Of a stretch of 64,000 bases of DNA, positions 47,706-58,027 are shown piece by piece. This stretch comes from Anaerocolumna sp. (GTDB lineage: Bacteria; Bacillota; Clostridia; Lachnospirales; Lachnospiraceae). Every line of letters begins with the position of its first letter. Within the stretch, counting starts at the first letter, position 1. The notes below the pieces were generated by a model. That model was not told the DNA's origin. It did not search any database and worked only from the letters and a program-made list of their open reading frames with translations. The stretch is taken from positions 1-64,000 of the forward strand of contig JAQSXJ010000017.1 in NCBI GenBank assembly GCA_029256725.1, read 5' to 3'. A program made the translations under genes and the position numbers.

Positions 47706-47765
47706 TTATAAAAGAAAGACATATTCCCAGGCTTCTTTACTGAATCCGGTTATATGTCTTTCTTT
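47706..47765 (-). terminator. Terminator after the YgiQ-like gene
   Basis: A perfect 14-bp stem (AAAGAAAGACATAT with ATATGTCTTTCTTT) with a 27-nt loop lies about 140 nt past the YgiQ-like stop. Minus-strand T-rich sequence follows. Confidence 0.65.
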
Positions 47766-47904
47766 ATGCAGTTTTAATAATCTCAATGCATACACAAACT
47801 TGCTTACAGTACTTTCTAAGTTAAGAAACGTGAGTTATCCTTTAGTTTACACTTTCTTTACTAAGATAAAATTACAGCTTGATACACCTTATCTGATTGA
47901 TTTT

Positions 47905-50112
47905 TTATCTTTTCTTAGCAAACTTCTGGCCTTGTTTCTTATTTCCGTTATTACTATCCTTCATTATGACAGACCGGCTGCTTGTCGTACCAGACTTTTG
48001 TCCTCCTCTGTTCTTAACAGGCTGACTATTTGAAGGATGCTGCCTGGCAGATTGATTTTTAGCCGATTGATTCTTGCTCTGTTGGCTCTTACTCTGTTGA
48101 TTTTTTGCTGGTTGGTTCTTTTCCTGTTGATTCTTTGAGGGTTGATTCTTCTCCATATTCTTTGTGGATTGGTTCTTCTCCTGCTGACTTTTAACTGTTT
48201 GATTCTTTGATGATCTACTACTACCGGTCTGCTGCCTGTTTCCTGTACTTCTTCCTCTGGACTGCCCTTGCTTATCATCAGAGCCTTTCTCTTTTCTATA
48301 GCCTGAATAGGCATTTCCTCTGGGTCTGATAAGGCACTTCTTATCAAAGCCGATTAAATCCCGTCTTCCTGCCAGCGTGAGCGCTTCCTCAACAAGGTTA
48401 TAATTCTTAGGATTACGGTATTGTATTAATGCTCTCTGCATGGCTTTCTCATGAGGTGTCTTTGGTACATAGACCTGCTTTAAATTTCTGGGATCCAACC
48501 CGGTATAATACATACATGTGGATATAGTGGAAGGGGTAGGATAGAAATCCTGTACCTGTTCCGGCATATAGCCCAGATCTCTTAAGTACTCAGCAAGAGC
48601 AATTGCCTCTTTTATAGTAGAACCCGGGTGTGAGGACATGAGATAAGGTACCACGAACTGCTTCTTTCCCAGTTCTTCATTGGTCTTCTTATACTTCTTC
48701 TTAAATTCCTCATATACCGCATTTTTCGGTTTTCCCATTAAATCAAGTACGCTGTCACTAATATGTTCAGGAGCAACTTTAAGCTGTCCGCTTATATGGT
48801 GCTCACAAAGTTCTTTCATAAAGTTCTCATCCTTATCCGCCATGAGATAATCGAATCGGATACCGGAACGGATAAATACTTTCTTAACACCTGGAAGTTC
48901 TCTAAGCTTCTTAAGTAGTGAAAGATAATCCTTATGATCTACCTTCAGGTTCTTACAAGGTGCAGGGAAAAGGCACTGCTTATTCACACAAGCACCTTTA
49001 CTGTTCTGCTTTTCACAGGCTGTGTGCCGGAAATTAGCCGTAGGTCCGCCGATATCATTAATATAACCCTTAAAATCCTTGTCCCATATAAGGTGATTCG
49101 CCTCTGCCATTATGGATTCATGGCTTCTGGTCTGTATAATTCTTCCCTGGTGGAAGGTAAGGGCACAAAAGCTACAGCCTCCGAAACATCCTCTGTTGCT
49201 GACTAAAGAGAATTTTAATTCCTCAATAGCCGGAATTCCGCCTAAGGGAATATAGGAAGGATGATAATCTCTCATATAGGGAAGTGAATACACACGGTCC
49301 ATTTCTGCCTGGGTCAGTGGTTTTGCCGGGGGATTCTGAACTACATACTCTGTTTCTTTATATTTCTCCACCAGTCTTTTGCCGGAATAAGGATCTGTAT
49401 TGCAGTATTGCACATTAAAACTCCTGGCAAATTCCACTTTACTTTTCAAAATCTCTGCATAATCCGGTAGATTCTCTGCATCATATACAGACTCAAGGCT
49501 CTTGGCCTTATAGACTGTACCGTTGATAAATGTAATATCAGAAACTGAAAGACCGCTGTCTAAAGCCTCTGCTATTTCTACAATGGATCGCTCGCCCATA
49601 CCGTAAGACAATAAATCCGCCTGGGAATCCAGAAGGATAGAACGCTTTACGGTATCACTCCAGTAATCATAGTGTCCCAGTCTTCTTAAGCTGGCTTCTA
49701 TTCCACCAATAATAATAGGTGCATTCTTATAAACCTTACGTATGAGATTACTGTAACATATGGTAGCTCTGTCGGGACGTTTTCCCATAACGCCTCCGGG
49801 AGTATAATAATCCATATTTCTCTTCTTCTTGGCAACAGTATAATGATTTACCATGGTATCCATATTACCGCCGCTTACTAAAAAGCCAAGCCTTGGCTCA
49901 CCAAGAATTTGTATGCTTTTTTCATTTTTCCAGTCAGGCTGTGCAATGATGCCTACCTTAAAACCATTGCTCTCAAGAACCCTGCTTATAATCGCCGGTC
50001 CAAAGGAGTGATGGTCAACGTAAGCATCCCCTGTAATGTATACGAAATCACATTGTGCCCAACCTCTTTTGTCCATGTCTTCTCTGCAAATAGGTAAAAA
50101 ATCTTTAATCAT
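47905..50112 (-). CDS. YgiQ family radical SAM protein with low-complexity tail
   Basis: 735 aa. The N-terminal part ([20 protein letters not shown]) and the radical SAM cysteines ([20 protein letters not shown]) identify the UPF0313/YgiQ family, whose reaction is unknown. Other family pieces: [33 protein letters not shown] and [19 protein letters not shown]. The last 100 residues or so are an unusual Lys/Asn/Gln/Ser tail made of KNQQ-, KSQQ- and KNQS-type steps. Start ATG with CGAGGATATAG upstream. Standalone gene. Confidence 0.93.
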   Translation of the reverse strand: MIKDFLPICREDMDKRGWAQCDFVYITGDAYVDHHSFGPAIISRVLESNGFKVGIIAQPDWKNEKSIQILGEPRLGFLVSGGNMDTMVNHYTVAKKKRNMDYYTPGGVMGKRPDRATICYSNLIRKVYKNAPIIIGGIEASLRRLGHYDYWSDTVKRSILLDSQADLLSYGMGERSIVEIAEALDSGLSVSDITFINGTVYKAKSLESVYDAENLPDYAEILKSKVEFARSFNVQYCNTDPYSGKRLVEKYKETEYVVQNPPAKPLTQAEMDRVYSLPYMRDYHPSYIPLGGIPAIEELKFSLVSNRGCFGGCSFCALTFHQGRIIQTRSHESIMAEANHLIWDKDFKGYINDIGGPTANFRHTACEKQNSKGACVNKQCLFPAPCKNLKVDHKDYLSLLKKLRELPGVKKVFIRSGIRFDYLMADKDENFMKELCEHHISGQLKVAPEHISDSVLDLMGKPKNAVYEEFKKKYKKTNEELGKKQFVVPYLMSSHPGSTIKEAIALAEYLRDLGYMPEQVQDFYPTPSTISTCMYYTGLDPRNLKQVYVPKTPHEKAMQRALIQYRNPKNYNLVEEALTLAGRRDLIGFDKKCLIRPRGNAYSGYRKEKGSDDKQGQSRGRSTGNRQQTGSSRSSKNQTVKSQQEKNQSTKNMEKNQPSKNQQEKNQPAKNQQSKSQQSKNQSAKNQSARQHPSNSQPVKNRGGQKSGTTSSRSVIMKDSNNGNKKQGQKFAKKR

Positions 50113-50333
50113 CTATATCCTCGCTTATTATCGGGTATTTCATCAGCTTTCATGTATTAATATGACGCCTACTAAGTATACCCCACTTTTGAGCGTTCGT
50201 CGACAATTTTATTTATGAATTCAACAGTAAATCACAGTATTGTTAGTCAAGTCCAAGGATATCTGTATATTTTCCTATGTAAGCTATATTTAGACTTCAT
50301 CTGGTAATACTAAAACAAAAAGGAGTTATGATT

Positions 50334-50498
50334 ATGGATAAGAATTATTATGAAAACTATTCTATTGCATCTATATCCAGTGACGATGTCCAATCTATTA
50401 CAGCATTAGAAAATAAGTTAAGCAGCAAATCAGATAATCCTATTGTTCTAATTGCTTACCAGCCTGTGGCAGGACAATCCAAAGAAGAAGATATGTAA
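50334..50498 (+). CDS. Small hypothetical protein (54 aa)
   Basis: ATG with AAAAGGAGTTATGATT upstream; the stop TAA is followed at once by a strong terminator. The product is soluble, acidic and Ser/Asn-rich (MDKNYYENYSIASISSDDV, then VLIAYQPVAGQSKEED). The close ribosome binding site and dedicated terminator argue that it is a real gene. No family is recognised and the neighbours (YgiQ-like and EF-G-like, both on the other strand) give no clue. Confidence 0.55.
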   Translation: MDKNYYENYSIASISSDDVQSITALENKLSSKSDNPIVLIAYQPVAGQSKEEDM

Positions 50499-50507
50499 AT
50501 AATAAAT

Positions 50508-50558
50508 ATAAGCTCCGTAATTTTCCCTTTTCTTTCCAGGAAAGTTACGGAGCTTATT
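50508..50558. terminator. Bidirectional terminator between the small ORF and the EF-G paralogue
   Basis: AAGCTCCGTAA pairs with TTACGGAGCTT; the plus strand continues ATTTG and the minus strand ATATTTATTATTT. It can serve both convergent genes. Confidence 0.8.
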
Positions 50559-50609
50559 TGCTATGCAATTCATCCTCTGGATATATTAGATATTAGTTTT
50601 TCCTTATAT

Positions 50610-52700
50610 CTATTCACCAGCTGCCATCAATTCTTTCTCATTTTCATCAATAACCTTTTGCTGAATATCTGTCGGTGCTTGCTCATAACGATTAAATTCA
50701 TAGGAAAAGTCACCGGCACCACCGGTCATAGATCTTAAGTCAGTGGAATATCCATAAAGCTCTGACAGTGGAATATCTGCTGTTATTTCCTGTTTTCCTA
50801 AGGTTTCAGGATTCATTCCAAGTACTCTTCCTCTTCTCTTATTCAGATCCCCCATAATATCACCGGTATATTTATCAGGTACCAATACCTTAAGGGTTGC
50901 AATAGGTTCTAAAAGAATAGGTGACGCCGCGAGGAATCCCTGTTTAAAAGCCTGAATCGTTGCCATTTTAAAAGCCATTTCAGAGGAATCTACCGGATGA
51001 TAAGAGCCGTCAACTAAAGTTGCTTTTAACCCTACTACCGGATAACCTGCCAGCGGACCTTTCAGTACGCATTCTGCAATACCTTTTTCTACTGCCGGGA
51101 AGTAGTTCCTTGGAACAGAGCCGCCGAAAATCTTCTCTTCAAATACATAGGGCTCTTCTGTATTACCGGAAGGTTCGAATTCAATATGCACATCTCCATA
51201 TTGTCCATGTCCGCCCGATTGTTTCTTATATTTACCCTGTACCTTGATTTTCTTACGCAGGGTTTCACGGTAAGGAACCTTAGGTTTCATCATTTCAAGC
51301 TCGACTTTATATTTATTAAACAGCTTCGTTACAACAATTTCAAGCTGCTGTTCCCCGATACCATAGAGAAGGGTTTGTCTGTTCTCTTTATCGTTAACAA
51401 TCTTTAAAGTCAGATCTTCATCCATAAGTTTGGCAAGAGCTTGGGATACTTTATCATCATCCCCTTTATTTTTCGTTTTAAATCTTTGGGAAGTATAAGG
51501 AACCGGCATGACCGGCTTATCAAATAATACAGGAAAGGCTTTGGTTGAAAGAGTGTCTCCGGTTACGGTATTGCTTAGTTTACCGATAGCACCGATATCT
51601 CCGGCATGAAGCTCATTCACTTCAATTTGCTCTTTTCCTCTTAAGATATACAGACGGGATATTTTCTCCTCTGTTTCTCTTTCCGCATTGAAAATAGATG
51701 AATCCGATTTTAGAACACCGGAACAGATTTTTATGAGTGAGAATTTGCCGATAAAGGGATCGGCAATGGTCTTAAATACCTTAGCTGACATAGGAAGTTC
51801 TTCTTTATAATCTGCCTGAAAGGAAGCACCGGTTTTAGCAGCTGTTCCTTTACACTCTCTTTTTACCGGCGCTGGAAAATACTTTTCCATTGCCTGTAAT
51901 AACATTGAAGGTCCCTGGGCATTGATACCGGATCCCATTAACACCGGAACCACATTTCCACCGATTACATTCTCTCTTAAAGCGGAGGAGATCTCTTCTG
52001 CTGTGAATTCTTCTCCGGAAAAATACTTCTCCATCAGCTCTTCGCTGGTTTCTGCAACTGAATCAAGTAAGGTTTCTCTGAATTTATTTAAATTCTCCAT
52101 AGAATAATCGGGAATGTCACACTCCTCGTATTTCCCCATAGAGGTGAATCTTCTTCCTGCCATTTTAACAACATTAACAAAACCTACAAACTTTTCATTC
52201 TCCCTGATGGGTATATGAAAGGGCGCTATTCTTTTGCCGTAACGATTGGTAAGATCTTCAACTACCTGTCTGTAACTGGCATTATCATCATCCATATCTG
52301 TAACAAAAAACATTCTGGGAAGGTTATATTTCTCGCAATATTCCCATGCCTTTACGGTTCCTACTTCCACTCCTGCTTTGGCCGATATTACAATTACAGC
52401 AGCATCAGCAGCAAGGAGTCCTTCTTCTGTTTCTCCTGCAAAATCAAAATAACCGGGGGTATCCAATATATTAATCTTTGTGTCCTCATAGACAATGGGG
52501 ATAACAGAAGTGCTGATAGAAAAGAGTCTTTTGGTCTCTTCCTTATCATAATCGCTAATGGTATTACCTTCTTCTACTTTTCCCTGGCGCTTTGTGATTC
52601 CTGCTGAAAATGCCATAGCTTCTGCTAAAGTAGTCTTACCGCAGCCACCATGACCTAACAAAACAACGTTACGAATTTTTTCCGAAGTGTAAACATTCAT
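50610..52700 (-). CDS. EF-G-like translational GTPase (second-type EF-G)
   Basis: 696 aa with EF-G domain order: G domain 1-280, then domains II-V (EMMKPKVPYRETLRKKIKVQ in domain IV; GQYGDVHIEFEP). The P-loop is GHGGCGKTTLAEA instead of AHIDAGKTT, G3 is LDTPGYFDFAGE, and the G4 NKxD is replaced by TDMD (FFVTDMDDDNAS). These traits fit the EF-G paralogues of Clostridia rather than housekeeping FusA. Its function (stress, recycling or GTPase-defective) is not known. The start MNVYTSEKIRN has TGGAGGAAAAAAGA upstream; the 42 extra open codons are AT-rich and unlikely to be translated. Confidence 0.88.
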   Translation of the reverse strand: MNVYTSEKIRNVVLLGHGGCGKTTLAEAMAFSAGITKRQGKVEEGNTISDYDKEETKRLFSISTSVIPIVYEDTKINILDTPGYFDFAGETEEGLLAADAAVIVISAKAGVEVGTVKAWEYCEKYNLPRMFFVTDMDDDNASYRQVVEDLTNRYGKRIAPFHIPIRENEKFVGFVNVVKMAGRRFTSMGKYEECDIPDYSMENLNKFRETLLDSVAETSEELMEKYFSGEEFTAEEISSALRENVIGGNVVPVLMGSGINAQGPSMLLQAMEKYFPAPVKRECKGTAAKTGASFQADYKEELPMSAKVFKTIADPFIGKFSLIKICSGVLKSDSSIFNAERETEEKISRLYILRGKEQIEVNELHAGDIGAIGKLSNTVTGDTLSTKAFPVLFDKPVMPVPYTSQRFKTKNKGDDDKVSQALAKLMDEDLTLKIVNDKENRQTLLYGIGEQQLEIVVTKLFNKYKVELEMMKPKVPYRETLRKKIKVQGKYKKQSGGHGQYGDVHIEFEPSGNTEEPYVFEEKIFGGSVPRNYFPAVEKGIAECVLKGPLAGYPVVGLKATLVDGSYHPVDSSEMAFKMATIQAFKQGFLAASPILLEPIATLKVLVPDKYTGDIMGDLNKRRGRVLGMNPETLGKQEITADIPLSELYGYSTDLRSMTGGAGDFSYEFNRYEQAPTDIQQKVIDENEKELMAAGE

Positions 52701-53058
52701 TCTTTTTTCCTCCATTGCTAATTTTTTATAAATATATATAAGATGAAATGAGGCTTTTCCTTTAGCATATATGTAAACTCCTGCTTTACATATTTTTATT
52801 TTAGCAAAGTCAAAAACTCTCTTCAACTTATATTGTGTTATAGCTATATTTTACTAAAACTAGTCTGATTTTACAACTACTTTATATGTAATTGACATTT
52901 ATATTGAGCTGTCATATATTTTTTATCAGCACATTTCATACCTAAATGTGTTTTTACAGCTATTTTTTCTTTTATTCTACAAATTTACAAACGAAACCAA
53001 GCTCTTCTTCTACTATATGTACAGAAATCTCATATATACCTTGTATTTTCCTTGCTTC

Positions 53059-53103
53059 ACGCTTTAAACCGTTACACTTTAAACTGTTACGCTTTAATGT
53101 TTT
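53059..53103. repeat. Tandem repeat, three 15-bp units
   Basis: Units ACGCTTTAAACCGTT, ACACTTTAAACTGTT and ACGCTTTAATGTTTT follow each other directly, 7 bp upstream of the -35 box of the aroF promoter. Confidence 0.7.
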
Positions 53104-53109
53104 GCAGTA

Positions 53110-53138
53110 TTGACATAAATTATGGTTAGGAGTACAAT
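53110..53138 (+). promoter_or_regulatory. Promoter of aroF-tyrA-aroA
   Basis: TTGACA (53110-53115), 17-bp spacer, TACAAT (53133-53138): a strong sigma-A-type promoter, giving an aroF leader of about 125 nt. Confidence 0.8.
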
Positions 53139-53268
53139 AGGTAAGAACGAAAAAACTATAACTGTTCACAGATTAAGTCAGTATAATTTACGGTTTGTTA
53201 ACATAGCGTAATTATCCTACCCATGAACTGATGAACAGAAGGATAAAACATTTAAACGGAGGCAGTAT

Positions 53269-54282
53269 ATGATTATCGTTATGAAACCAAATGCAAGACA
53301 GGAGTCTATTGACAATATCGTCAGTATAATAGAGGAGAAGGGACTCACCCCCCATTTGTCAGCAGGCAATGAAGTTACTATTATCGGTGTTGTAGGAGAC
53401 AAATCCAGATTACAGGATCAAAACTTAGAAATTGCAGAGGATGTTGACCGCGTAGTACCTGTAACAGAAAGCTATAAACTTGCTAATAAAAAATTCCATC
53501 CTGAACCCAGTGTCGTAAGGGTCGGTAATACTACGATCGGAGGCGATGAACTTGTGATTATGTCCGGTCCCTGTGCCGTAGAGAGCAGGGAGCTGCTCTT
53601 TGAAACCGCTCATGCTATCAAAAAGGCAGGTGCTCAGATTCTCAGAGGCGGTGCTTACAAGCCCAGGACTTCACCTTATGCATTCCAGGGACTGGAGGAA
53701 GAAGGTCTTAAGTTCATGAAAGAAGCCAGAGAAGAGACCGGTCTTTCTGTTGTATGCGAAGTTACCAGTCTTGCTGCTATTGAAGCTGCTGTTAAATACG
53801 TAGATATGCTTCAAATTGGTGCAAGAAACATGCAGAACTTCTATCTGCTGAAAGAAGCAGGTAAGACCGGACTTCCCGTATTATTAAAACGAGGTTTGTC
53901 TGCTACCATCGATGAATGGCTTAATGCAGCAGAATATATTATTGCAGAAGGAAATCCAAATGTGGTATTATGTGAGAGAGGTATCAGAACTTTTGAAACA
54001 GCTACCCGCAATACTCTTGATATCAGCGCCGTACCGGTAATAAAGGCCAAAAGCCATCTTCCCATTATCGTAGATCCCAGTCATGCCTGCGGAGTAAGAA
54101 GTTATGTGAAACCACTCTCCATGAGTGCTGTTGCAGTAGGGGCTGACGGTCTTATGGTGGAAACTCATCCAAACCCTGCAATCGCTTTATCTGACGGTCC
54201 TCAGTCTCTCACATTCCCTCAATTCGATAAACTTTGTGAAGAGCTCCGTCCACTTGCCGCCTTAATGGGCAAAAAATTCTAA
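53269..54282 (+). CDS. aroF: DAHP synthase (type I-beta) with N-terminal regulatory domain
   Basis: 337 aa. Residues 1-70 are the ferredoxin-like regulatory domain (MIIVMKPNARQESIDNIVSI), through which aromatic end products can inhibit. The catalytic barrel has the motifs VIMSGPCAVES, LRGGAYKPRTSPYAFQG, QIGARNMQNF and IVDPSHACG. It joins PEP and erythrose-4-phosphate, the first step of the shikimate pathway. First gene of the operon; ATG with AACGGAGGCAGTAT upstream. It is followed by tyrA after 14 nt, which fits tyrosine/phenylalanine supply. Confidence 0.96.
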   Translation: MIIVMKPNARQESIDNIVSIIEEKGLTPHLSAGNEVTIIGVVGDKSRLQDQNLEIAEDVDRVVPVTESYKLANKKFHPEPSVVRVGNTTIGGDELVIMSGPCAVESRELLFETAHAIKKAGAQILRGGAYKPRTSPYAFQGLEEEGLKFMKEAREETGLSVVCEVTSLAAIEAAVKYVDMLQIGARNMQNFYLLKEAGKTGLPVLLKRGLSATIDEWLNAAEYIIAEGNPNVVLCERGIRTFETATRNTLDISAVPVIKAKSHLPIIVDPSHACGVRSYVKPLSMSAVAVGADGLMVETHPNPAIALSDGPQSLTFPQFDKLCEELRPLAALMGKKF

Positions 54283-54296
54283 ATTCGGAGAATCCT

Positions 54297-55400
54297 ATGA
54301 ACGACTCTATTGTTGGCTTTATCGGCTTTGGATTGATAGGCGGCTCTCTGGCACATGCCTTAAGAGAGCAGAATCCAAAGCAGAAATTAATAGCCTATCA
54401 TTATAATAAAGAAAAACTTAATACCGGTCTATCGGCAGCTCTCTCAGAAGGTGTACTTAGTGATGTAGTATATGACTTAGAGGAATTAAAGGACTGTGAT
54501 CTTCTCTTTCTGTGTGCCCCTGTATTATCAAACATTGCTTATCTTACCTCCATCAAAAACATTGTCAAACAAGAATGTATTATAACTGATGTGGGCAGTG
54601 TAAAAGGAAATATCTGCAAGGAAGCGGTAAGACTTAATATGGGACACCAGTTTATAGGCGGTCATCCAATGGCAGGCTCAGAGAAAACCGGCTATGCTAA
54701 TTCCAGCAGTCTGTTATTAGAAAATGCCTACTATATCCTGACACCTACTACGGACACTTCTGAATCAATCAAAACACAGCTTTTTGAGCTAATAAAATCC
54801 CTTGGTTCCATTCCGTTGTTCCTTAAACCCGATGAACACGATGATATAACAGCTGCAATCAGTCATGTACCTCACATTATCGCTTCCGGCCTGGTCAATA
54901 CGGTAAAAGCTGCCGACAAAGAGGATAAAATGAAGTTACTTGCAGCAGGCGGCTTTAAAGATATTACCAGAATCGCCTCTTCTTCTCCCGTTATGTGGCA
55001 GAATATCTGTCTCACGAACACAGATAGTATCCTGCATTTTCTGGAATCTTACATCACCAATTTAGAAGATGTGAAAACTGCTCTTCTTGAGCAAAAGGAT
55101 TTGACTATTTTCGATTTCTTTAAAGAAGCCGGTGATTACAGAGATTCCATTCCAGGCACTTCCCAGGGACTGCTTAACAAAGTCTATGAATTGTACCTGG
55201 ATATTATGGATGAGACAGGTGCTATTGCCACCATTGCAACTTTACTGGCAACCAATCAGATCAGTCTTAAGAATATCGGTATTATTCATAATCGAGAATT
55301 CGAGCAAGGTGTTTTACGAATTGAATTCTACAGTCAGAATTCCTGCGATATGGCTTCTGTACTTCTTCGCAGACATAACTATATTGTATATGAGCGTTGA
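54297..55400 (+). CDS. tyrA: Prephenate dehydrogenase
   Basis: 367 aa. NAD-binding start VGFIGFGLIGGSLAHALRE; catalytic region IGGHPMAGSEKTGYANS with the conserved His; later HDDITAAISHVPHIIASGLV. The C-terminus from about 290 is ACT-like (DETGAIATIATLLATNQISL), probably for tyrosine feedback. It oxidatively decarboxylates prephenate to 4-hydroxyphenylpyruvate. Second gene of the operon, with CGGAGAATCCT before the ATG. Confidence 0.95.
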   Translation: MNDSIVGFIGFGLIGGSLAHALREQNPKQKLIAYHYNKEKLNTGLSAALSEGVLSDVVYDLEELKDCDLLFLCAPVLSNIAYLTSIKNIVKQECIITDVGSVKGNICKEAVRLNMGHQFIGGHPMAGSEKTGYANSSSLLLENAYYILTPTTDTSESIKTQLFELIKSLGSIPLFLKPDEHDDITAAISHVPHIIASGLVNTVKAADKEDKMKLLAAGGFKDITRIASSSPVMWQNICLTNTDSILHFLESYITNLEDVKTALLEQKDLTIFDFFKEAGDYRDSIPGTSQGLLNKVYELYLDIMDETGAIATIATLLATNQISLKNIGIIHNREFEQGVLRIEFYSQNSCDMASVLLRRHNYIVYER

Positions 55401-55515
55401 TTTGCTAAAGCAATTATCAAAGCAATATGAAACAGTACTTTCATTCTTTCATCAGATTATATATAATAAATAATCAAGATATTAAACATAACAATTATTG
55501 CAACCGGAGGTCAAT

Positions 55516-56805
55516 ATGATTATTACACGTTCTAAAAGTTTAAAAGGCAGTATACAGGTTCCCGGCGATAAATCCATCTCTCACCGCAGCGTAATGTTTG
55601 GTGCTCTTGCAAACGGTACAACAGAGGTGACTAATTTTTTAGAAGGTGCGGATTGTCTGTCTACTATAAGCTGTTTTCGCAGAATGGGTATACATATTGA
55701 ACATATAAAGGGAAATACTTCTGTACTTGTACGAGGCAAAGGATTAAGAGGCTTAAAAGCACCTGAGGGTATGCTGGATGTAGGTAACAGCGGAACAACG
55801 ATGCGTCTTATGTCAGGAATCCTATCCGGTCAGACTTTTGAAACAACAATAACAGGAGATTCCTCTATACAAAAACGTCCTATGGGCAGAGTTATAGAAC
55901 CCTTATCTCAGATGGGTGCAAATATCAGAAGTATATCCGGAAACGGTCTAGCTCCACTACTAATAACACCTGTCAGTAACGGTATTTACGGTATTAACTA
56001 TATTTCAAAGGTTGCATCTGCACAGGTGAAATCTTCTATTCTCCTGGCAGGACTTTATGCAGAAGGTCCAACTTCCGTAACTGAACCCTATGTATCAAGA
56101 AATCATACTGAGATTATGTTAAAGAGTATGGGGGCAGATATTATTTCTAAGGATACTACTGTTACTTTAAATCCGGGTACAGAACTTACAGGAAACCGTA
56201 TTGAGGTCCCTGGAGATATCTCTTCTGCTGCTTATTTTATTGCTGCCGGCCTTTTAGTACCGGGCTCTGAAATTCTGATTAAGAATGTAGGTATTAATCC
56301 TACCAGAGATGGAATTATACGAGTGATAAAAGCTATGGGAGCTGATTTTGAAATTCTTGACATCCGCAATACCGATTCTGAAGCTGCTGCTGATATACTT
56401 GTTCGCCATAGTAACTTAAAAGCAACAGAAATTGGTGGAGATATTATTCCAACTCTAATCGATGAGATTCCCATTATAGCTGTTATGGCTTGTTTTGCAG
56501 AAGGCACGACAATAATCCGGGATGCTGCTGAGCTGAAAGTAAAGGAATCCAACCGTATTGATGTTATGGTTAAGAACCTGTCTCTTTTAGGTGCTAAGGT
56601 TCAGGCAACAGAGGATGGTATGATAATAACCGGAGGAACCGCCTTAAAAGGAAATACCATAGATAGTATGGACGATCATCGAATTGCCATGTCCTTTGCC
56701 ATTGCAGGCTTATTGGCTGATGGAGAAACCAAGATTTTGAATGCTGACTGTGTGAATATCTCATATCCCGGCTTTTATGATGATCTGCAGAAATTAGGAA
56801 AATAA
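55516..56805 (+). CDS. aroA: 5-enolpyruvylshikimate-3-phosphate synthase
   Basis: 429 aa. VPGDKSISHRSVMFGALANG is the family N-terminus (shikimate-3-phosphate and PEP lysine/arginine contacts), GNSGTTMRLMSGILS the PEP loop, and the end has RIAMSFAIAGLLADG. It makes EPSP. The start MIITRSKSLKG has ACCGGAGGTCAAT upstream; six open codons before it are not needed. It lies 115 nt after tyrA and is last in the unit, followed by a terminator. The presence of both this gene and the remote aroQ-aroK means the pathway is split over two loci. Confidence 0.96.
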   Translation: MIITRSKSLKGSIQVPGDKSISHRSVMFGALANGTTEVTNFLEGADCLSTISCFRRMGIHIEHIKGNTSVLVRGKGLRGLKAPEGMLDVGNSGTTMRLMSGILSGQTFETTITGDSSIQKRPMGRVIEPLSQMGANIRSISGNGLAPLLITPVSNGIYGINYISKVASAQVKSSILLAGLYAEGPTSVTEPYVSRNHTEIMLKSMGADIISKDTTVTLNPGTELTGNRIEVPGDISSAAYFIAAGLLVPGSEILIKNVGINPTRDGIIRVIKAMGADFEILDIRNTDSEAAADILVRHSNLKATEIGGDIIPTLIDEIPIIAVMACFAEGTTIIRDAAELKVKESNRIDVMVKNLSLLGAKVQATEDGMIITGGTALKGNTIDSMDDHRIAMSFAIAGLLADGETKILNADCVNISYPGFYDDLQKLGK

Positions 56806-56824
56806 TAGAACAAGAATGATATAA

Positions 56825-56871
56825 CTGCCGGATATTACAATTAATATTATTGAATGTCCGGCAGCTTTTTT
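56825..56871 (+). terminator. Terminator of aroF-tyrA-aroA
   Basis: CTGCCGGA pairs with TCCGGCAG and is followed by CTTTTTT on the plus strand. Confidence 0.85.
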
Positions 56872-56891
56872 ATATTCATATAATAAAACGC

Positions 56892-57944
56892 CTAAGATAT
56901 AAACATGGCATCGCCAAAGCTAAAGAATCGATAGCGTTCCTTTACTGCTGCTTCATAAGCTGCCATAATATTGTCTCTTCCGGCTAATGCAGAAACTAAC
57001 ATCATTAAAGTAGACTCAGGAAGATGGAAGTTAGTAATCAAACCATCCAGAACCTTAAAACGGTAACCAGGATAAATAAAGATTGTTGTGTCTCCGCTTC
57101 CGGGATGAATAATACCGCTCTCATCCGATGCGGATTCTACGGTACGGCAGCTGGTGGTACCTACACAAATAATCCTGCCACCTTTCTTTTTGGTTTCATT
57201 TATAGTTGCAGCTGCTTCTTCTGTAACCTGATAGAACTCTGAATGCATATGATGCTCCAAAACATTATTAACTTTAACCGGCCGAAATGTACCAAGCCCT
57301 ACATGAAGAGTGACATTGGCTACTGAAATGCTCATCTGCTCAATCTGCTCTAGGAGTTCTTTTGTAAAATGCAGCCCTGCCGTTGGTGCAGCAGCAGATC
57401 CTTCTACTTTGGCATAGACTGTCTGATAACGGTTTTTATCCTCTAATTGATGTGTAATATAAGGAGGAAGGGGCATCTCGCCTAACTTATCCAGTATCTC
57501 TTCAAATATTCCCTCATATTTAAACTGAACCAATCGGTTCCCGTCCTCTAGCTGATCAATAATCTCACCAATCAATATCCCGTTACCAAAGCTTATTTTT
57601 GAACCTGTCCTTGCTTTTTTACCCGGTTTTACAAGAGTCTCCCAGATATCATTTTCTCTGCGTTTTAACAGGAGGAGTTCTATTCTGGCACCAGGTGTTT
57701 TAGCCTCGCTGCTTTCACCTTCATGGATTTTCTCCCCTAGAAGTCTTGCAGGTATAACCTTGGTATTATTAATAACCAGACAGTCTCCTTCTTTCAGGTA
57801 ATCTGTTATTTGCTTAAAAATTTTATGTTCAATGTTACCTGTATTCTTATTTAACACCATCAGTCTTGAACCCGAACGATCTTCAAGGGGATCCTGTGCA
57901 ATAAGCTCTTCCGGTAAATCATAATTAAAATCCTGTGTCTTCAT
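56892..57944 (-). CDS. queA: S-adenosylmethionine:tRNA ribosyltransferase-isomerase
   Basis: 350 aa, a normal length. It transfers the ribosyl part of SAM to preQ1 in tRNA to make epoxyqueuosine. Motifs: [60 protein letters not shown] and [19 protein letters not shown]. The start [13 protein letters not shown] is chosen on family homology; the upstream GAGACAGGCG is a weak ribosome binding site, and a start 9 codons upstream is possible. No other queuosine genes are in the window. Confidence 0.95.
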   Translation of the reverse strand: MKTQDFNYDLPEELIAQDPLEDRSGSRLMVLNKNTGNIEHKIFKQITDYLKEGDCLVINNTKVIPARLLGEKIHEGESSEAKTPGARIELLLLKRRENDIWETLVKPGKKARTGSKISFGNGILIGEIIDQLEDGNRLVQFKYEGIFEEILDKLGEMPLPPYITHQLEDKNRYQTVYAKVEGSAAAPTAGLHFTKELLEQIEQMSISVANVTLHVGLGTFRPVKVNNVLEHHMHSEFYQVTEEAAATINETKKKGGRIICVGTTSCRTVESASDESGIIHPGSGDTTIFIYPGYRFKVLDGLITNFHLPESTLMMLVSALAGRDNIMAAYEAAVKERYRFFSFGDAMFIS

Positions 57945-58027
57945 GTTTACGCCTGTCTCATACCGCAACAATTTCTATGGATTGTGACTTTTACGGCATC
58001 CTTTCTGTTATCTGCTTAATCTGTTAG

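Larger units (their letters stand above)
52701..53268. other. Long intergenic region with 15-bp tandem repeat and aroF leader
   Basis: 568 bp. It holds a 15-bp tandem repeat at 53059-53103, the aroF promoter at 53110-53138 and a leader of about 125 nt. A 65-codon minus-strand ORF (52972-53169) overlaps both the repeat and the promoter and is not called. The leader contains CTGTTCA and TGAACAG, which could pair, but no known riboswitch is evident. Confidence 0.5.

Noticed and set aside
52972..53169. 65-codon minus-strand ORF
   Set aside because: It spans the 15-bp repeat and the aroF promoter, has no convincing ribosome binding site, and shows no recognisable protein features apart from the repeat.
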